Origin: Reichenbachiella ulvae
Lineage (GTDB): Bacteria; Bacteroidota; Bacteroidia; Cytophagales; Cyclobacteriaceae
Assembly: GCF_025833875.1 (NCBI RefSeq)
Contig: NZ_JAOYOD010000001.1
Coordinates: forward strand, 930,001 to 994,000
Length of the DNA stretch: 64,000 nucleotides
Direction of reading: 5' to 3'
Shown here: positions 45,994 to 54,788 of the stretch, one piece after another
Position numbering within the stretch: the stretch's first letter is position 1
How the letters are laid out: every line of letters begins with the position of its first letter
Program-made: the position numbers and the translations under genes
Notes under the pieces: generated by a model
Database searches by the model: none
Told to the model about the DNA's origin: nothing
The model's input: only the letters and a program-made list of their open reading frames with translations

Positions 45994-47286
45994 TTAAGAC
46001 TGATTCATTAAGCTCTCAATCTCCTCTGCATGGATCGGAATATTTTTCATCAGGTTTTTATGACCGTCTTTAGTGATCACAATATCATCTTCTAGTCTGA
46101 TGCCGATGCCTTCTTCCCTGATATAGATGCCAGGTTCTACAGTGAAAACCATGTTTGGTTCAAATTTTTTGTAGATACTAGCCACGTCGTGCACATTGAT
46201 ACCTAGATGATGGGAGGTGCCGTGCATGAAATACTTTTTATATGCGGGATAGTTCGGATCCTGTTTTTCGATATCCACTTTTTTCAAAAGACCTAAAGCC
46301 AGAAGCTCACTTTCCATAATCTTACCCACCTCTTTGTGATACTCCGGAATAGAATTGCCTGGGACCAGCATCTCTGTAGCAGCATTTTTTACTCTTAGTA
46401 CCGCATTATAAACATCCTTTTGTCGTTTGGTGAATTTACCATTGACAGGGATGGTTCTAGTCATATCTGCATTGTAGTTGGCGTATTCTGCTCCTACATC
46501 GAACAGTATCAAATCTCCATCCTGACATTGCTTGTTGTTTTCCACATAGTGCAATACGCAGGAGTTGGCACCTGACGCTATGATAGGTTCGTAACCAAAG
46601 CCCGTAGCTCTATTCTTAAGGAATTCATATATGTATTCTGCTTCTATTTCATACTCCCAGACGCCTGGTTTAGTGAACTCAAGAATTCTTCTAAATCCCT
46701 TTTCGGTAATGTCACAAGCATGTTGTAGTTGCTTGATTTCCTCAGGCTCTTTAATGCATCGCAGGTCAGTGAGGATGGGAGCCATTCTCTCATAGTTGTG
46801 CAGTTTGTAAACTGACTGGCACCATTTTGTGAATCGGTCTGTTCTGGTTTCCACCACTGAAGCGTTTCTAATGTGCTCGTTGCTATCCAGGTAGATGTTT
46901 TCACTCTCGGCTAAGATGGTGTTGAGGGTGGATTCAAAAGCATCCAACCACATGATGTTTTGAATTCCCGAGGCAGTCTTTGCTTCTTCTTTGGTGTACT
47001 TATGACCTTCCCAAATGGCAATCTCTTCGTTGGTTTTGCGAAGAAATAGGATTTCGCGTTTACTCTCGTCAGGAAAATCTGGTGCAATCAACAATATCGT
47101 TTCTTCTTGATCGATACCTGACAGATAGATCATATTCGCGTCTTGCTTGAAAGGCATTGTTCCATCTGCCGTGGTAGGCATAATATCACTGGAGTTTAAG
47201 ATCGCAACCGAATTAGGCTTGAGGCGGGAGCTGAATTTCTTTCGGTTTTTGATGAACAAATTGGGGTCTATCGGATGATATTTCAT
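45994..47286 (-). CDS. pepP: Xaa-Pro aminopeptidase (M24B, aminopeptidase P)
   Basis: The 430-residue protein has the N-terminal creatinase-like AMP_N domain (HPIDPNLFIKNRKKFSSRL, MPFKQDANMIYLSGID near residue 42) and the M24 catalytic domain. Metal ligands are visible in order: DVGAEYANYNADMTR near 258-270, HGTSHHLGINVHD near 345, TVEPGIYI near 372 and RLEDDIVIT near 387. It removes the first residue from X-Pro peptides. It stands alone, divergent from an M16 peptidase. Length and domains are normal for AMP. Confidence 0.95.
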   Translation of the reverse strand: MKYHPIDPNLFIKNRKKFSSRLKPNSVAILNSSDIMPTTADGTMPFKQDANMIYLSGIDQEETILLIAPDFPDESKREILFLRKTNEEIAIWEGHKYTKEEAKTASGIQNIMWLDAFESTLNTILAESENIYLDSNEHIRNASVVETRTDRFTKWCQSVYKLHNYERMAPILTDLRCIKEPEEIKQLQHACDITEKGFRRILEFTKPGVWEYEIEAEYIYEFLKNRATGFGYEPIIASGANSCVLHYVENNKQCQDGDLILFDVGAEYANYNADMTRTIPVNGKFTKRQKDVYNAVLRVKNAATEMLVPGNSIPEYHKEVGKIMESELLALGLLKKVDIEKQDPNYPAYKKYFMHGTSHHLGINVHDVASIYKKFEPNMVFTVEPGIYIREEGIGIRLEDDIVITKDGHKNLMKNIPIHAEEIESLMNQS

Positions 47287-47408
47287 GATGTCAAATGTTG
47301 TTTGATTTGATTCGTAAAAATAATTGTTAATTAAGTCTTCGGACTTACAATCGTGAAATTAATCACAGAAAGTAAATAGCACTCTCAGTCGGTTAATTTT
47401 ATCTAATT

Positions 47409-48671
47409 TTGAAGTTCATACTAGAAGCAAAGAAGGAATTGGAATACGACTTAGTAGAATTGCCAAATGGGATCCGTGTAGTGCATAAGCAGGTGTCGAA
47501 CACCAAGGTGTCTCATTGTGCTGTGATGTTGGATATCGGTAGCCGTGATGAAAAGGAGGGGCAGCAGGGTATAGCTCATTTTTGGGAACATATGGCCTTT
47601 AAAGGTACCAAAAAACGCAAGGCCTATCACATCATCAATCGCCTGGAGTCTGTTGGGGGAGAGCTGAATGCCTACACTACCAAGGAGAAAATTTGTTTCT
47701 ATGCCACTGTTTTGGATAAGCATCTTGATAAGTCAGTTGAGCTCTTAACCGATATTACATTCAACTCTACCTTTCCCCAGTCCCAGATTGCTAAGGAGAG
47801 ATTGGTGATATTGGAAGAGATGAGCATGTATCTCGACGATCCAGAGGATGCCATCGCAGATCAGTTAGATTCATTGGTGTTCAAAGGGCATACCTTGGGT
47901 GATAATATTCTGGGCACGAAAGAAAGTGTCAGTGCTTTTGATTCTACAGATTTTCAGAACTTTCTCGATCAAAATCTGGATACTTCCAGAGTGGTGTTTT
48001 CATCCTTAGGCAGTTATTCTATGGATGATTTGTTGAAATCAATCAATAGATATTTGAAAGAGGTTCCAGTCATCCGCAAGAACCGAGAAAGGGTGCAGGT
48101 CAATGGTTTTAGTCCGGAGAAAATCACAGAGCATAAAGACATCACGCAGGCTCATGTAGCTTTAGGCAGTCGCGCATTTGATACCCATTCGGATCAGCGG
48201 ATTCCTTTTTTTGTGTTGAATAATATTCTTGGAGGGCAAAGCATGACTTCTAAGCTCAACCTTTCCCTGAGAGAGAAACATGGGATGGTGTATCATGCGG
48301 AGAGCAATTTCATGTCCTTTTCTGATACGGGGATGTTTGCGCTTTTTTATGCTACAGAACCAAAGAAAGTGAAGAAATCTCTGGACATCGTGCACAAGGA
48401 GTTCGAAAGGTTGAAAAATGAGGCCTTAGGTGTGAAACAGTTGCAGATGGCCAAAGAACAAATCAAAGGGCAGTTGGCGATTGCTGAGGAAAACAATCAA
48501 CACTATATGCTGATGATGGCGAAAAGCATTTTGAATTTTGGGAAGATTGAACCCTTAGAATCTATCTTTTCGAAAATTGATCATGTGACTGCCGAAAAGT
48601 TACAGGACTTGGCCAAAGAAATGCTGAACATGGAGAATATGTCTCAGCTTATTTATATCCCTAACAAATAG
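47409..48671 (+). CDS. M16 family zinc metallopeptidase
   Basis: The 420-residue protein has the inverted zinc motif HFWEH at residues 57-61, with the third ligand Glu in the ERLVILEEM region near 136, as in the HxxEHx74-76E pattern. The family-typical GGELNAYTTKEKICFYATVL sits near 83 and the R/Y pair in the second domain is near 295 (FSDTGMFALFYA). The length is that of a half-size M16 subunit (pitrilysin-like, YmxG/ProRS type). The start is TTG 47409 with an upstream AT-rich gap. Divergent from the M24 gene. Confidence 0.9.
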   Translation: MKFILEAKKELEYDLVELPNGIRVVHKQVSNTKVSHCAVMLDIGSRDEKEGQQGIAHFWEHMAFKGTKKRKAYHIINRLESVGGELNAYTTKEKICFYATVLDKHLDKSVELLTDITFNSTFPQSQIAKERLVILEEMSMYLDDPEDAIADQLDSLVFKGHTLGDNILGTKESVSAFDSTDFQNFLDQNLDTSRVVFSSLGSYSMDDLLKSINRYLKEVPVIRKNRERVQVNGFSPEKITEHKDITQAHVALGSRAFDTHSDQRIPFFVLNNILGGQSMTSKLNLSLREKHGMVYHAESNFMSFSDTGMFALFYATEPKKVKKSLDIVHKEFERLKNEALGVKQLQMAKEQIKGQLAIAEENNQHYMLMMAKSILNFGKIEPLESIFSKIDHVTAEKLQDLAKEMLNMENMSQLIYIPNK

Positions 48672-48742
48672 CCGTATTACATGCCTTTTGTTTTTCTAAT
48701 TGCAGTTTTTTTAGCAATTTAAGTTAGATAAAAAGTAAGGTT

Positions 48743-49150
48743 ATGAATTATTGGCTTGTGAAGTCAGAACCCAATGCATATTCATGGGATGATCTGGTCA
48801 AATTAGGCAGGGATCACTGGGATGGAGTGCGAAATTATGCGGCTAGAAAGCATATGCAAACTATGTCAGAGGGTGATCATGTATTATTTTATCATAGTGT
48901 GAAGGAAAAGTCTATCGTAGGGATTGCTAAGGTAGTGAGAGAGCACTATCCCGACCCAACCACAGATGATGATAGATGGGTAGCAGTGGATCTCGAGCCA
49001 GTGAAAAAACTGGAAAAGCCAGTCACGCTAGATCAAATAAAGGCTGAGAAGGAACTCTCAGATATGGTGTTGCTGAAGATTTCAAGATTGTCAGTTCAGC
49101 CGGTGACAGAATTTGAGTTTAATTTCATTTTAAAAATGGGTGCAGAATAA
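48743..49150 (+). CDS. EVE domain-containing protein
   Basis: The 135-residue protein is a single EVE (PUA-like) domain: MNYWLVKSEPNAYSWDDLVK at the start, WDGVRNYAARKHMQTM near residue 27, GDHVLFYHSVKEKSIVGIAKV near 44-64 and HYPDPT. EVE domains bind modified bases in DNA or RNA, though single-domain chromosomal members have mostly unclear roles. Its stop is 1 base before the next gene's ATG, so the two may be co-translated. No restriction or defence gene is close by. Confidence 0.93.
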   Translation: MNYWLVKSEPNAYSWDDLVKLGRDHWDGVRNYAARKHMQTMSEGDHVLFYHSVKEKSIVGIAKVVREHYPDPTTDDDRWVAVDLEPVKKLEKPVTLDQIKAEKELSDMVLLKISRLSVQPVTEFEFNFILKMGAE

Positions 49151-49151
49151 T

Positions 49152-50702
49152 ATGTGCAGAAAATTGCTTCTATACATGCTGTTGATCTTGATCAGCACAT
49201 CGAATGTTTGGTCTCAAGACAATGATACCCTGGCATCCTTGATCTCTCAGACAAAGCGGGTAGAATACGAGGTGTCCAATCAGGATTTGAGGTTTGAGTT
49301 GGTACAAGCCGATCAGGAAGGTGTCATGATCGTTCGGGAAACCAGTATTAGGACAGATAATGGACATGCCTGGGCGCTCTATATGTTGGACACAGCACTG
49401 GTCGAACAATGGAAAGTGGATTTGAGTGTGAGTTATGGAATGGATTTTTTGGGGCACGATTTCAACGGCGAATCCTTTTTTCTTCTTTTTACAAAAGACG
49501 AGTACAAGCTAGAAGAATTGTATGTGATTAAAATAGATAAGAAAGATGGTAAGCTATCTGATTATCATGTAAATACAGTGCTGCCCATGAGTTTGACTCA
49601 TTTTGAGGTTATTGGTCATTCGTTGATTTTTGGTGGAGAATCCAGTAATAGACCCGTCGTGCTGTTCTATCAACTAGAAGAAAATAAGCCCAAAGTTCTA
49701 CCAGGCGTATACAATAACAAAAGTGAGATCATAGATATCATTACCAATGATGAAGCGGGGATTTTTACTGTAATTCTGAATGAAAAAGCACAGAAACGCA
49801 ACATTACTATTTCGCTGAAGGTTTTTTCTGATGAGGGTAGAACAATACACAAGAGTAGTTTGAAAACAGAATATGAAAAGAGCTTAATCGATGGTGTCCC
49901 AACTGATTTTGATGATGGGATTCAATACATAGCAGGTACTTATTCGGCAAGGAATTCTGACATCTCACGAGGTATTTATATTGCCAAACTCGTTTATGGT
50001 GAACAGGAGTTTGTGAAGTATCATAGCTATGCCGATCTGGAAAATTTCTTTGCTTATATGACTGATCGACGTGAGTCGAAAATGAAGAGGAAGATTGAGA
50101 AAAAGAAGGATAGTGGCAAAGATTTTAATCTCAACTATCGCTTGATGGTTCATGATATAGTAGAGCGAAATGGCGAATACATACTGATAGGAGAGGCGTA
50201 TTATCCCAAATATTCGAGCAGTACTAGTATTCAGGGGAGTATGATGAACCCCTATGAGCAGGCAGGTCAACAGCCGGGATATGCACAACCTAAGTTACTA
50301 GGCTATAATTATACTCATGCGATAGTCGTAGGTTTTAGTCCAGACGGTGAAATCCTATGGGATAACAGTTTTGAAATCAATGATGTCATGGTGTTTCCTT
50401 TGATTGAGAATGTACAAGTCAGTGTAGAGGAGGATAGAATCCTATTGATGTATGCCTTTGATAATGAACTGAAGACGAAGATGATTCAAGGAGACAGTGT
50501 ATTAGAAGGGAAGAGTATCAATAGCATCAAGTTGAAATACGAAAAGGATGAGGTAAGAGAAAATATCTCAGGTATGCAAGGTGTAAAATGGTGGTATGGA
50601 GATAAATTTTATGCCTATGGTATGCAGAAAATAAAGAATAAAGAAGATGCCGGAGTAGAATTGAATCGAAAAGTGTTCTATATCAATAAGGTAGAGAATT
50701 GA
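49152..50702 (+). CDS. Secreted hypothetical protein
   Basis: From ATG 49152 the product has 516 residues: a signal peptide (MCRKLLLYMLLILISTSNVWS), then a long beta-rich region, with blocks such as FFLLFTKDEYKLEELYVIKI near residue 115 and DEAGIFTVILNEKAQKRN near 195. The regular alternation of short strands is consistent with a beta-propeller or WD-like fold, but I recognise no named family. A Pro/Gln-rich stretch (MNPYEQAGQQPGYAQPK near 370) looks disordered. The frame begins one base after the EVE gene stop; a GTG at 49140 inside that gene is the alternative start. Confidence 0.78.
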   Translation: MCRKLLLYMLLILISTSNVWSQDNDTLASLISQTKRVEYEVSNQDLRFELVQADQEGVMIVRETSIRTDNGHAWALYMLDTALVEQWKVDLSVSYGMDFLGHDFNGESFFLLFTKDEYKLEELYVIKIDKKDGKLSDYHVNTVLPMSLTHFEVIGHSLIFGGESSNRPVVLFYQLEENKPKVLPGVYNNKSEIIDIITNDEAGIFTVILNEKAQKRNITISLKVFSDEGRTIHKSSLKTEYEKSLIDGVPTDFDDGIQYIAGTYSARNSDISRGIYIAKLVYGEQEFVKYHSYADLENFFAYMTDRRESKMKRKIEKKKDSGKDFNLNYRLMVHDIVERNGEYILIGEAYYPKYSSSTSIQGSMMNPYEQAGQQPGYAQPKLLGYNYTHAIVVGFSPDGEILWDNSFEINDVMVFPLIENVQVSVEEDRILLMYAFDNELKTKMIQGDSVLEGKSINSIKLKYEKDEVRENISGMQGVKWWYGDKFYAYGMQKIKNKEDAGVELNRKVFYINKVEN

Positions 50703-50758
50703 TTTAAAATCCCTCGAATCTTCGTTTGAAATCCTTTTCTAAATGCATGGGGACTCTC

Positions 50759-50766
50759 TATATTTG
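50759..50766 (+). promoter_or_regulatory. Candidate -7 element (TATATTTG) for pyrR-pyrB
   Basis: An exact TAnnTTTG match 15 bases before the pyrR ATG at 50782. It supports that start over the ATG at 50743, which would be upstream of the promoter. No -33 TTTG at normal spacing is obvious. Confidence 0.35.
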
Positions 50767-50781
50767 CCTAATTTGAATCCC

Positions 50782-51327
50782 ATGCAAAAAAGACTCCTAC
50801 TCAATAAGAAGCATCTTGATATTACAATCTCTCGTCTTTGCCATGAATTGATTGAAAATCATCTTCCTTTTGAAAATACAGTTCTGATAGGACTTCAACC
50901 TAAAGGAGTTTTTGTGGCGGAAAGAATCAAGTCTAAGCTCGAAGAAATCATCAAGAAGCCAATAGAATTGGGGTATTTGGATATCACTTTTTATCGCGAT
51001 GATTTTAGAAGGAGAGACGAGCCGCTAAAGCCTAATGAAACTAGAGTTCCCTTCATTATTGAGGATAAAAATGTGATACTCATCGATGATGTACTATATA
51101 CAGGGAGGTCGGTTAAGTCTGCCATGGATGCGATGAGTGCTTTTGGCAGACCGTCAAAAGTGGAGTTTCTCACACTGATAGATCGAATTCACAGTCGTCA
51201 TATTCCTATAGAAGCGAATTATATAGGCAAGCAAGTGAATACTGTGCTATCTCAGAAGGTCCTGGTGGAACTTACTGAGCAAGGGAAGAAAGAAGATAAA
51301 ATTTGGTTGATTGATAAGTCTAAATAA
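50782..51327 (+). CDS. pyrR: PyrR bifunctional protein (pyr operon regulator/uracil phosphoribosyltransferase)
   Basis: From ATG 50782 the protein has 181 residues (MQKRLLLNKKHLDITISRLC), matching PyrR length. The PRPP-binding loop is VILIDDVLYTGRSVKSAMDA near residue 93, and LIGLQPKGVFVAERI near 30 and ITFYRDDFRRRD near 65 are PyrR-typical. PyrR binds pyr mRNA with UMP in Gram-positives; in Bacteroidota a regulatory role is less certain and it may act as a PRTase. The stop overlaps the pyrB ATG by one base. Confidence 0.93.
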   Translation: MQKRLLLNKKHLDITISRLCHELIENHLPFENTVLIGLQPKGVFVAERIKSKLEEIIKKPIELGYLDITFYRDDFRRRDEPLKPNETRVPFIIEDKNVILIDDVLYTGRSVKSAMDAMSAFGRPSKVEFLTLIDRIHSRHIPIEANYIGKQVNTVLSQKVLVELTEQGKKEDKIWLIDKSK

Positions 51328-52253
51328 TGAGTCATTTAAGTAGTAAGCATTTACTGGGTATCAAAAATCTAACAAAGGAAGATATTCAACTGATATTCGA
51401 AACTGCAGACAATTTTAAAGACGTAATCAACCGACCGATCAAAAAGGTTCCTTCTCTTAGAGATATTACGATTGCCAATGTTTTCTTTGAAAATTCCACT
51501 CGAACGAAACTTTCATTCGAGCTGGCAGAAAAAAGGTTGTCAGCAGATGTGATCAATTTTTCGGCCTCTGGTAGTTCGGTCAAAAAAGGAGAAACGCTAC
51601 TGGATACGGTCAATAATATTTTGGCTATGAAGGTGGACATGATTGTCATGCGTCATAGCTCTCCCGGTGCACCACATTTCTTGTCCAAACACATCAATGC
51701 AAATATTGTAAATGCAGGGGATGGTACCCATGAGCATCCTACTCAAGCGCTATTGGATGCGTATTCCATGAGAGAAAGAGTTGGGGATCTGGAAGGGAAG
51801 AATGTGGCTATCATTGGAGATATCGTACATTCAAGGGTGGCGCTCTCTAATATTTTTGCCTTGCAAAAGCTGGGGGCCAATGTTATGATCTGCGGACCTG
51901 CTACGCTCATTCCAAAGTACTTGTCATCATTTGGCGTCAAAGTGGTTTCAGATATTCGTCAGGCGCTAGAGTGGTGTGATATAGCTAATATTCTGCGTAT
52001 CCAGCTGGAAAGACAACAAATCAAATATTTCCCATCCCTTAGAGAGTATTCGCTCTACTTTGGGGTCAATAAGAAGTTGCTGGACAGTCTGAACAAGGAA
52101 ATCGTGATTATGCACCCAGGCCCAATCAATAGGGGGGTGGAGATCACCAGTGATGTGGCGGACTCACAACATTCTATCATATTGGATCAGGTTGAGAATG
52201 GAGTAGCCACTCGTATGGCGGTACTCTATTTGCTTGCAGGTAATGTTTCTTGA
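51327..52253 (+). CDS. pyrB: Aspartate carbamoyltransferase catalytic subunit
   Basis: The 308-residue protein has the carbamoyl-phosphate loop FFENSTRTKLSFELAEKRL near residue 52, SGSSVKKGETLLDT near 78, the HPTQALLDAYSMRE stretch near 138, and the C-terminal HPGPINRGVEITSDV near 262. It catalyses the second step of pyrimidine synthesis. ATG 51327 overlaps the pyrR stop, so the two are co-translated. No pyrI regulatory chain is seen next to it. Confidence 0.97.
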   Translation: MSHLSSKHLLGIKNLTKEDIQLIFETADNFKDVINRPIKKVPSLRDITIANVFFENSTRTKLSFELAEKRLSADVINFSASGSSVKKGETLLDTVNNILAMKVDMIVMRHSSPGAPHFLSKHINANIVNAGDGTHEHPTQALLDAYSMRERVGDLEGKNVAIIGDIVHSRVALSNIFALQKLGANVMICGPATLIPKYLSSFGVKVVSDIRQALEWCDIANILRIQLERQQIKYFPSLREYSLYFGVNKKLLDSLNKEIVIMHPGPINRGVEITSDVADSQHSIILDQVENGVATRMAVLYLLAGNVS

Positions 52254-52302
52254 TAATCCCCTTCTTTAGAAGGTTCAGGTTTCCCTCTCTTAATTTTAAG
52301 GC

Positions 52303-52331
52303 ATAAAAAAACCGCACTTGTTCAAGTGCGG
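52303..52331 (-). terminator. Terminator of the FecR-like/CHASE2 operon
   Basis: On the minus strand CCGCACTTG, loop AA, CAAGTGCGG form a perfect 9-bp stem followed by TTTTTTTA. It is 28 bases past the stop at 52360. The + strand lacks a T-run, so it serves the minus-strand genes only. Confidence 0.88.
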
Positions 52332-52359
52332 CTTCATTCATTAAGTGTTTTTCTAGTTC

Positions 52360-53277
52360 TTACTGAAGACCGTTCTTGATCAAAAAGTCATCGTATAGTA
52401 CTTTAAAGTCGTCTACTTCAGGTGACATTTCAATAGCCTCTTCGTACTGAGTAAGTGCATCTAGTAAAAGATCGTTTTCTTCATAGAATGAAGCGTAGAT
52501 CAATTTGTTCAGTGCAGAATTGTCAGGAACCTGAGCTTTTAGTTCTTCTAAATTTTCATTGATAGAAGAAGCGTCTTCAGCTGATATTCTTTTGATTCCA
52601 TAGTCTGAAGAAACGATGTCTCCTTGATCTTTCACTTTAACGCTTAAGATTACCAATCTTTCATTTGACAAATTCTCATTGTCAAAGTTGATAGCCATGC
52701 TAGTAGAGTTCGTTTCAGCTTTATAGATTTCCTCATCAAAGATGTTCTTTATGCTTACTACATAAGAAGCATTTTCTACTTCTGGAGCTTCAGTCCATCT
52801 GATGATTGCCTCTGGGTTCAATATGTCTACTGAACTTGGTAGCATCACTTTAAGTGCACCTGCGCCAGTTGCTCTTTCTGCTGCTCCAGTAGCCTTCATA
52901 TTCTGACGATAGTTACTATTTACATTGTCATCGTCGCTCATTCTGTTCATCACAAATTGAGCATACTTGTTTGCTACGTCATTTTGAGATTTGGCTAATT
53001 TCGATTCCAAATCCGTGATTTTAGTCACACCAGGGTTTCTTACTTCTATAGTTCGTCCTGTTTTATGCATCAATCCGATGTAAGCGCCGCTCGCTGCAAT
53101 CAGTTCATCGCCACTCACTAGTGTCGCTCCAGTTTTCAGAGGCACTGTTTCTCCATTCACTTTTTTAACTTGATTGGCACCCTTACTGGCCAACACTCTA
53201 AAGACGAATCCTTGTCCAAAGCTGGTATTGACTAGAAAGAATATCAAAAGAGTTGAAAATATTAGTTTAGTTCTCAT
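52360..53277 (-). CDS. Secreted FecR-like protein
   Basis: The 305-residue protein has a signal peptide (residues 1-21) followed by a FecR-type N-terminal beta domain: GANQVKKVNGETVPLKTGAT and ELIAASGAYIGLMHKTGRT near residues 33-70. A helical region (TDLESKLAKSQNDVANKYAQ near 90), an Ig-like strand region with RWTEAPEVENASYVVSI near 160, and a C-terminal TPR-like helical hairpin (LLDALTQYEEAIEMSPEV near 275) follow. FecR domains sense or scaffold in periplasmic signalling. It follows the CHASE2 gene by 27 bases and shares its terminator. Precise function unknown. Confidence 0.7.
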   Translation of the reverse strand: MRTKLIFSTLLIFFLVNTSFGQGFVFRVLASKGANQVKKVNGETVPLKTGATLVSGDELIAASGAYIGLMHKTGRTIEVRNPGVTKITDLESKLAKSQNDVANKYAQFVMNRMSDDDNVNSNYRQNMKATGAAERATGAGALKVMLPSSVDILNPEAIIRWTEAPEVENASYVVSIKNIFDEEIYKAETNSTSMAINFDNENLSNERLVILSVKVKDQGDIVSSDYGIKRISAEDASSINENLEELKAQVPDNSALNKLIYASFYEENDLLLDALTQYEEAIEMSPEVDDFKVLYDDFLIKNGLQ

Positions 53278-53304
53278 GATATAATGTATTAATGAATTAC
53301 AAAT

Positions 53305-54549
53305 TTACAATTTATTGATTTGGGTCAATTCTTTTCGGCCTTCTTTTGTGAAAAGATTCTTAAACACGCCAAAGTAAACCTCTAATGCGTCTCCCGCAAT
53401 AAGAACGCCTAAAATCATCCAAGTATTATCTATTTGGTAGTTATATACGTTAAATACAACCAATCCTAATGTGAATAACGCAAAAGCTTCGATTAATTGT
53501 ATAAGTTTTGTCAAACCATCGTACCATTTTGGCATCACCTTGTAGATAAAAACAAAAACAATGATGTTGAGGTACAATATTACAATCGCCAATAGATATT
53601 CCAAATAGTCATCCATTTCGTTAATGTAATCTTCGGCCAAAATCATCGACATGGCATTGGCATGAACTACGCCCCCAAACATATCCGCATGTGCTTTTCC
53701 AGCATATTTGGCATTTAGTGGAGTGAAATATTTATCCTCAAGCGCGATACGGTCCCCCAGTTCAGCCCCCATGAAGCAAAAAAGTACACATTTGTCCTTA
53801 ATCAATTCTGGAGCGAACTGCCCATCAAATATCTGATACCAGTCCAATGCAAAATAGGTGATGGGCGCTTCTGTTGCACCATAGTCGAAGATATTGCCTC
53901 GGTAATTGATGACTTCTACATCTTTGTTTCTATCTAGAAATTTTTGAGCCTTCACGGAGTCCATGTATTGGACTAATTTAACAGCAAGAGAATACTCAAT
54001 CTCACCATTTACCATTTCCTTAGGGGCAAAAGTTCTACATACTTTGATGTCCTCCTGATCTGCTGCCCCTGTGATAAAGTTAGCAAAGGCTGTTTCAGCA
54101 TATTGATTGAACATCGGGTGAGAGGTAGCCAACGAGTCGAATGAATTTTCCTCATTTGGTTCTAATAGCTTACTCACTAAAACCAAGTTTTCCACTTGAG
54201 AGAAGGCATACTGTAAGGCCAAATCTCCAAGGGTGTCTTTCTTTTGATTGTAAAAGAAAAGGTCAACTCCAATAACTCTTGGCTCAGCTGCATTGATAAT
54301 GTTGATTAGGTCAGCAATCCCTTGTCGGTTTAGGGTACCTACATTGACCATGATTATATCTTCCTCAGCAACTGGATCTTCCCTTAGCTGAGAAAACACG
54401 ATATCTGTACTCTCCATATCTGCAAAGGCATCACCGATGGGATCGAATACATCAAATACTTTGAAAGCAAAAACTTGACTAACTATACCGCCAATGGCTA
54501 AAATGAATAGTAGTCCGAATATGGTGTCTAACCAGAATTTTTTAAACAT
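53305..54549 (-). CDS. CHASE2-domain sensor protein without enzymatic output
   Basis: The 414-residue protein begins with a membrane helix (about residues 7-30), then a large extracytoplasmic CHASE2 domain (DIVFSQLREDP, MVNVGTLNRQGIADLI, RVIGVDLFFYNQK near 92), and ends with three membrane helices (about residues 311-335, 346-366 and 371-392), the classical CHASE2 layout. Only about 20 cytoplasmic residues follow, so there is no kinase, cyclase or diguanylate cyclase domain. It is the first gene of a pair with a FecR-like protein. CHASE2 proteins with FecR partners occur in other Bacteroidota and cyanobacteria. Confidence 0.88.
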   Translation of the reverse strand: MFKKFWLDTIFGLLFILAIGGIVSQVFAFKVFDVFDPIGDAFADMESTDIVFSQLREDPVAEEDIIMVNVGTLNRQGIADLINIINAAEPRVIGVDLFFYNQKKDTLGDLALQYAFSQVENLVLVSKLLEPNEENSFDSLATSHPMFNQYAETAFANFITGAADQEDIKVCRTFAPKEMVNGEIEYSLAVKLVQYMDSVKAQKFLDRNKDVEVINYRGNIFDYGATEAPITYFALDWYQIFDGQFAPELIKDKCVLFCFMGAELGDRIALEDKYFTPLNAKYAGKAHADMFGGVVHANAMSMILAEDYINEMDDYLEYLLAIVILYLNIIVFVFIYKVMPKWYDGLTKLIQLIEAFALFTLGLVVFNVYNYQIDNTWMILGVLIAGDALEVYFGVFKNLFTKEGRKELTQINKL

Positions 54550-54788
54550 GCTAGGGCCAATTAAAGGTTAAGTTCGTTCATTTATCTTTCTGACTCTTAG
54601 TTAGTAACCAAGAATGGTAAAATTAGAAATAACAAAAGTTAATAGGTGCATCATTCAATTTTTCTCGATGAACACCAAATATTAAGCTATAAACATATGC
54701 ATTCTTAAGAATAGAAAAAAATTACCATGCCCATTATGGCGCTATTATTCTGTGTGTTAAATCTTAAATTGAATAGATTGATCATTAA

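Noticed and set aside
48743..49150. EVE gene as part of a defence island
   Set aside because: No restriction, toxin or nuclease gene is near, and neighbours are a peptidase, a secreted unknown and pyr genes.
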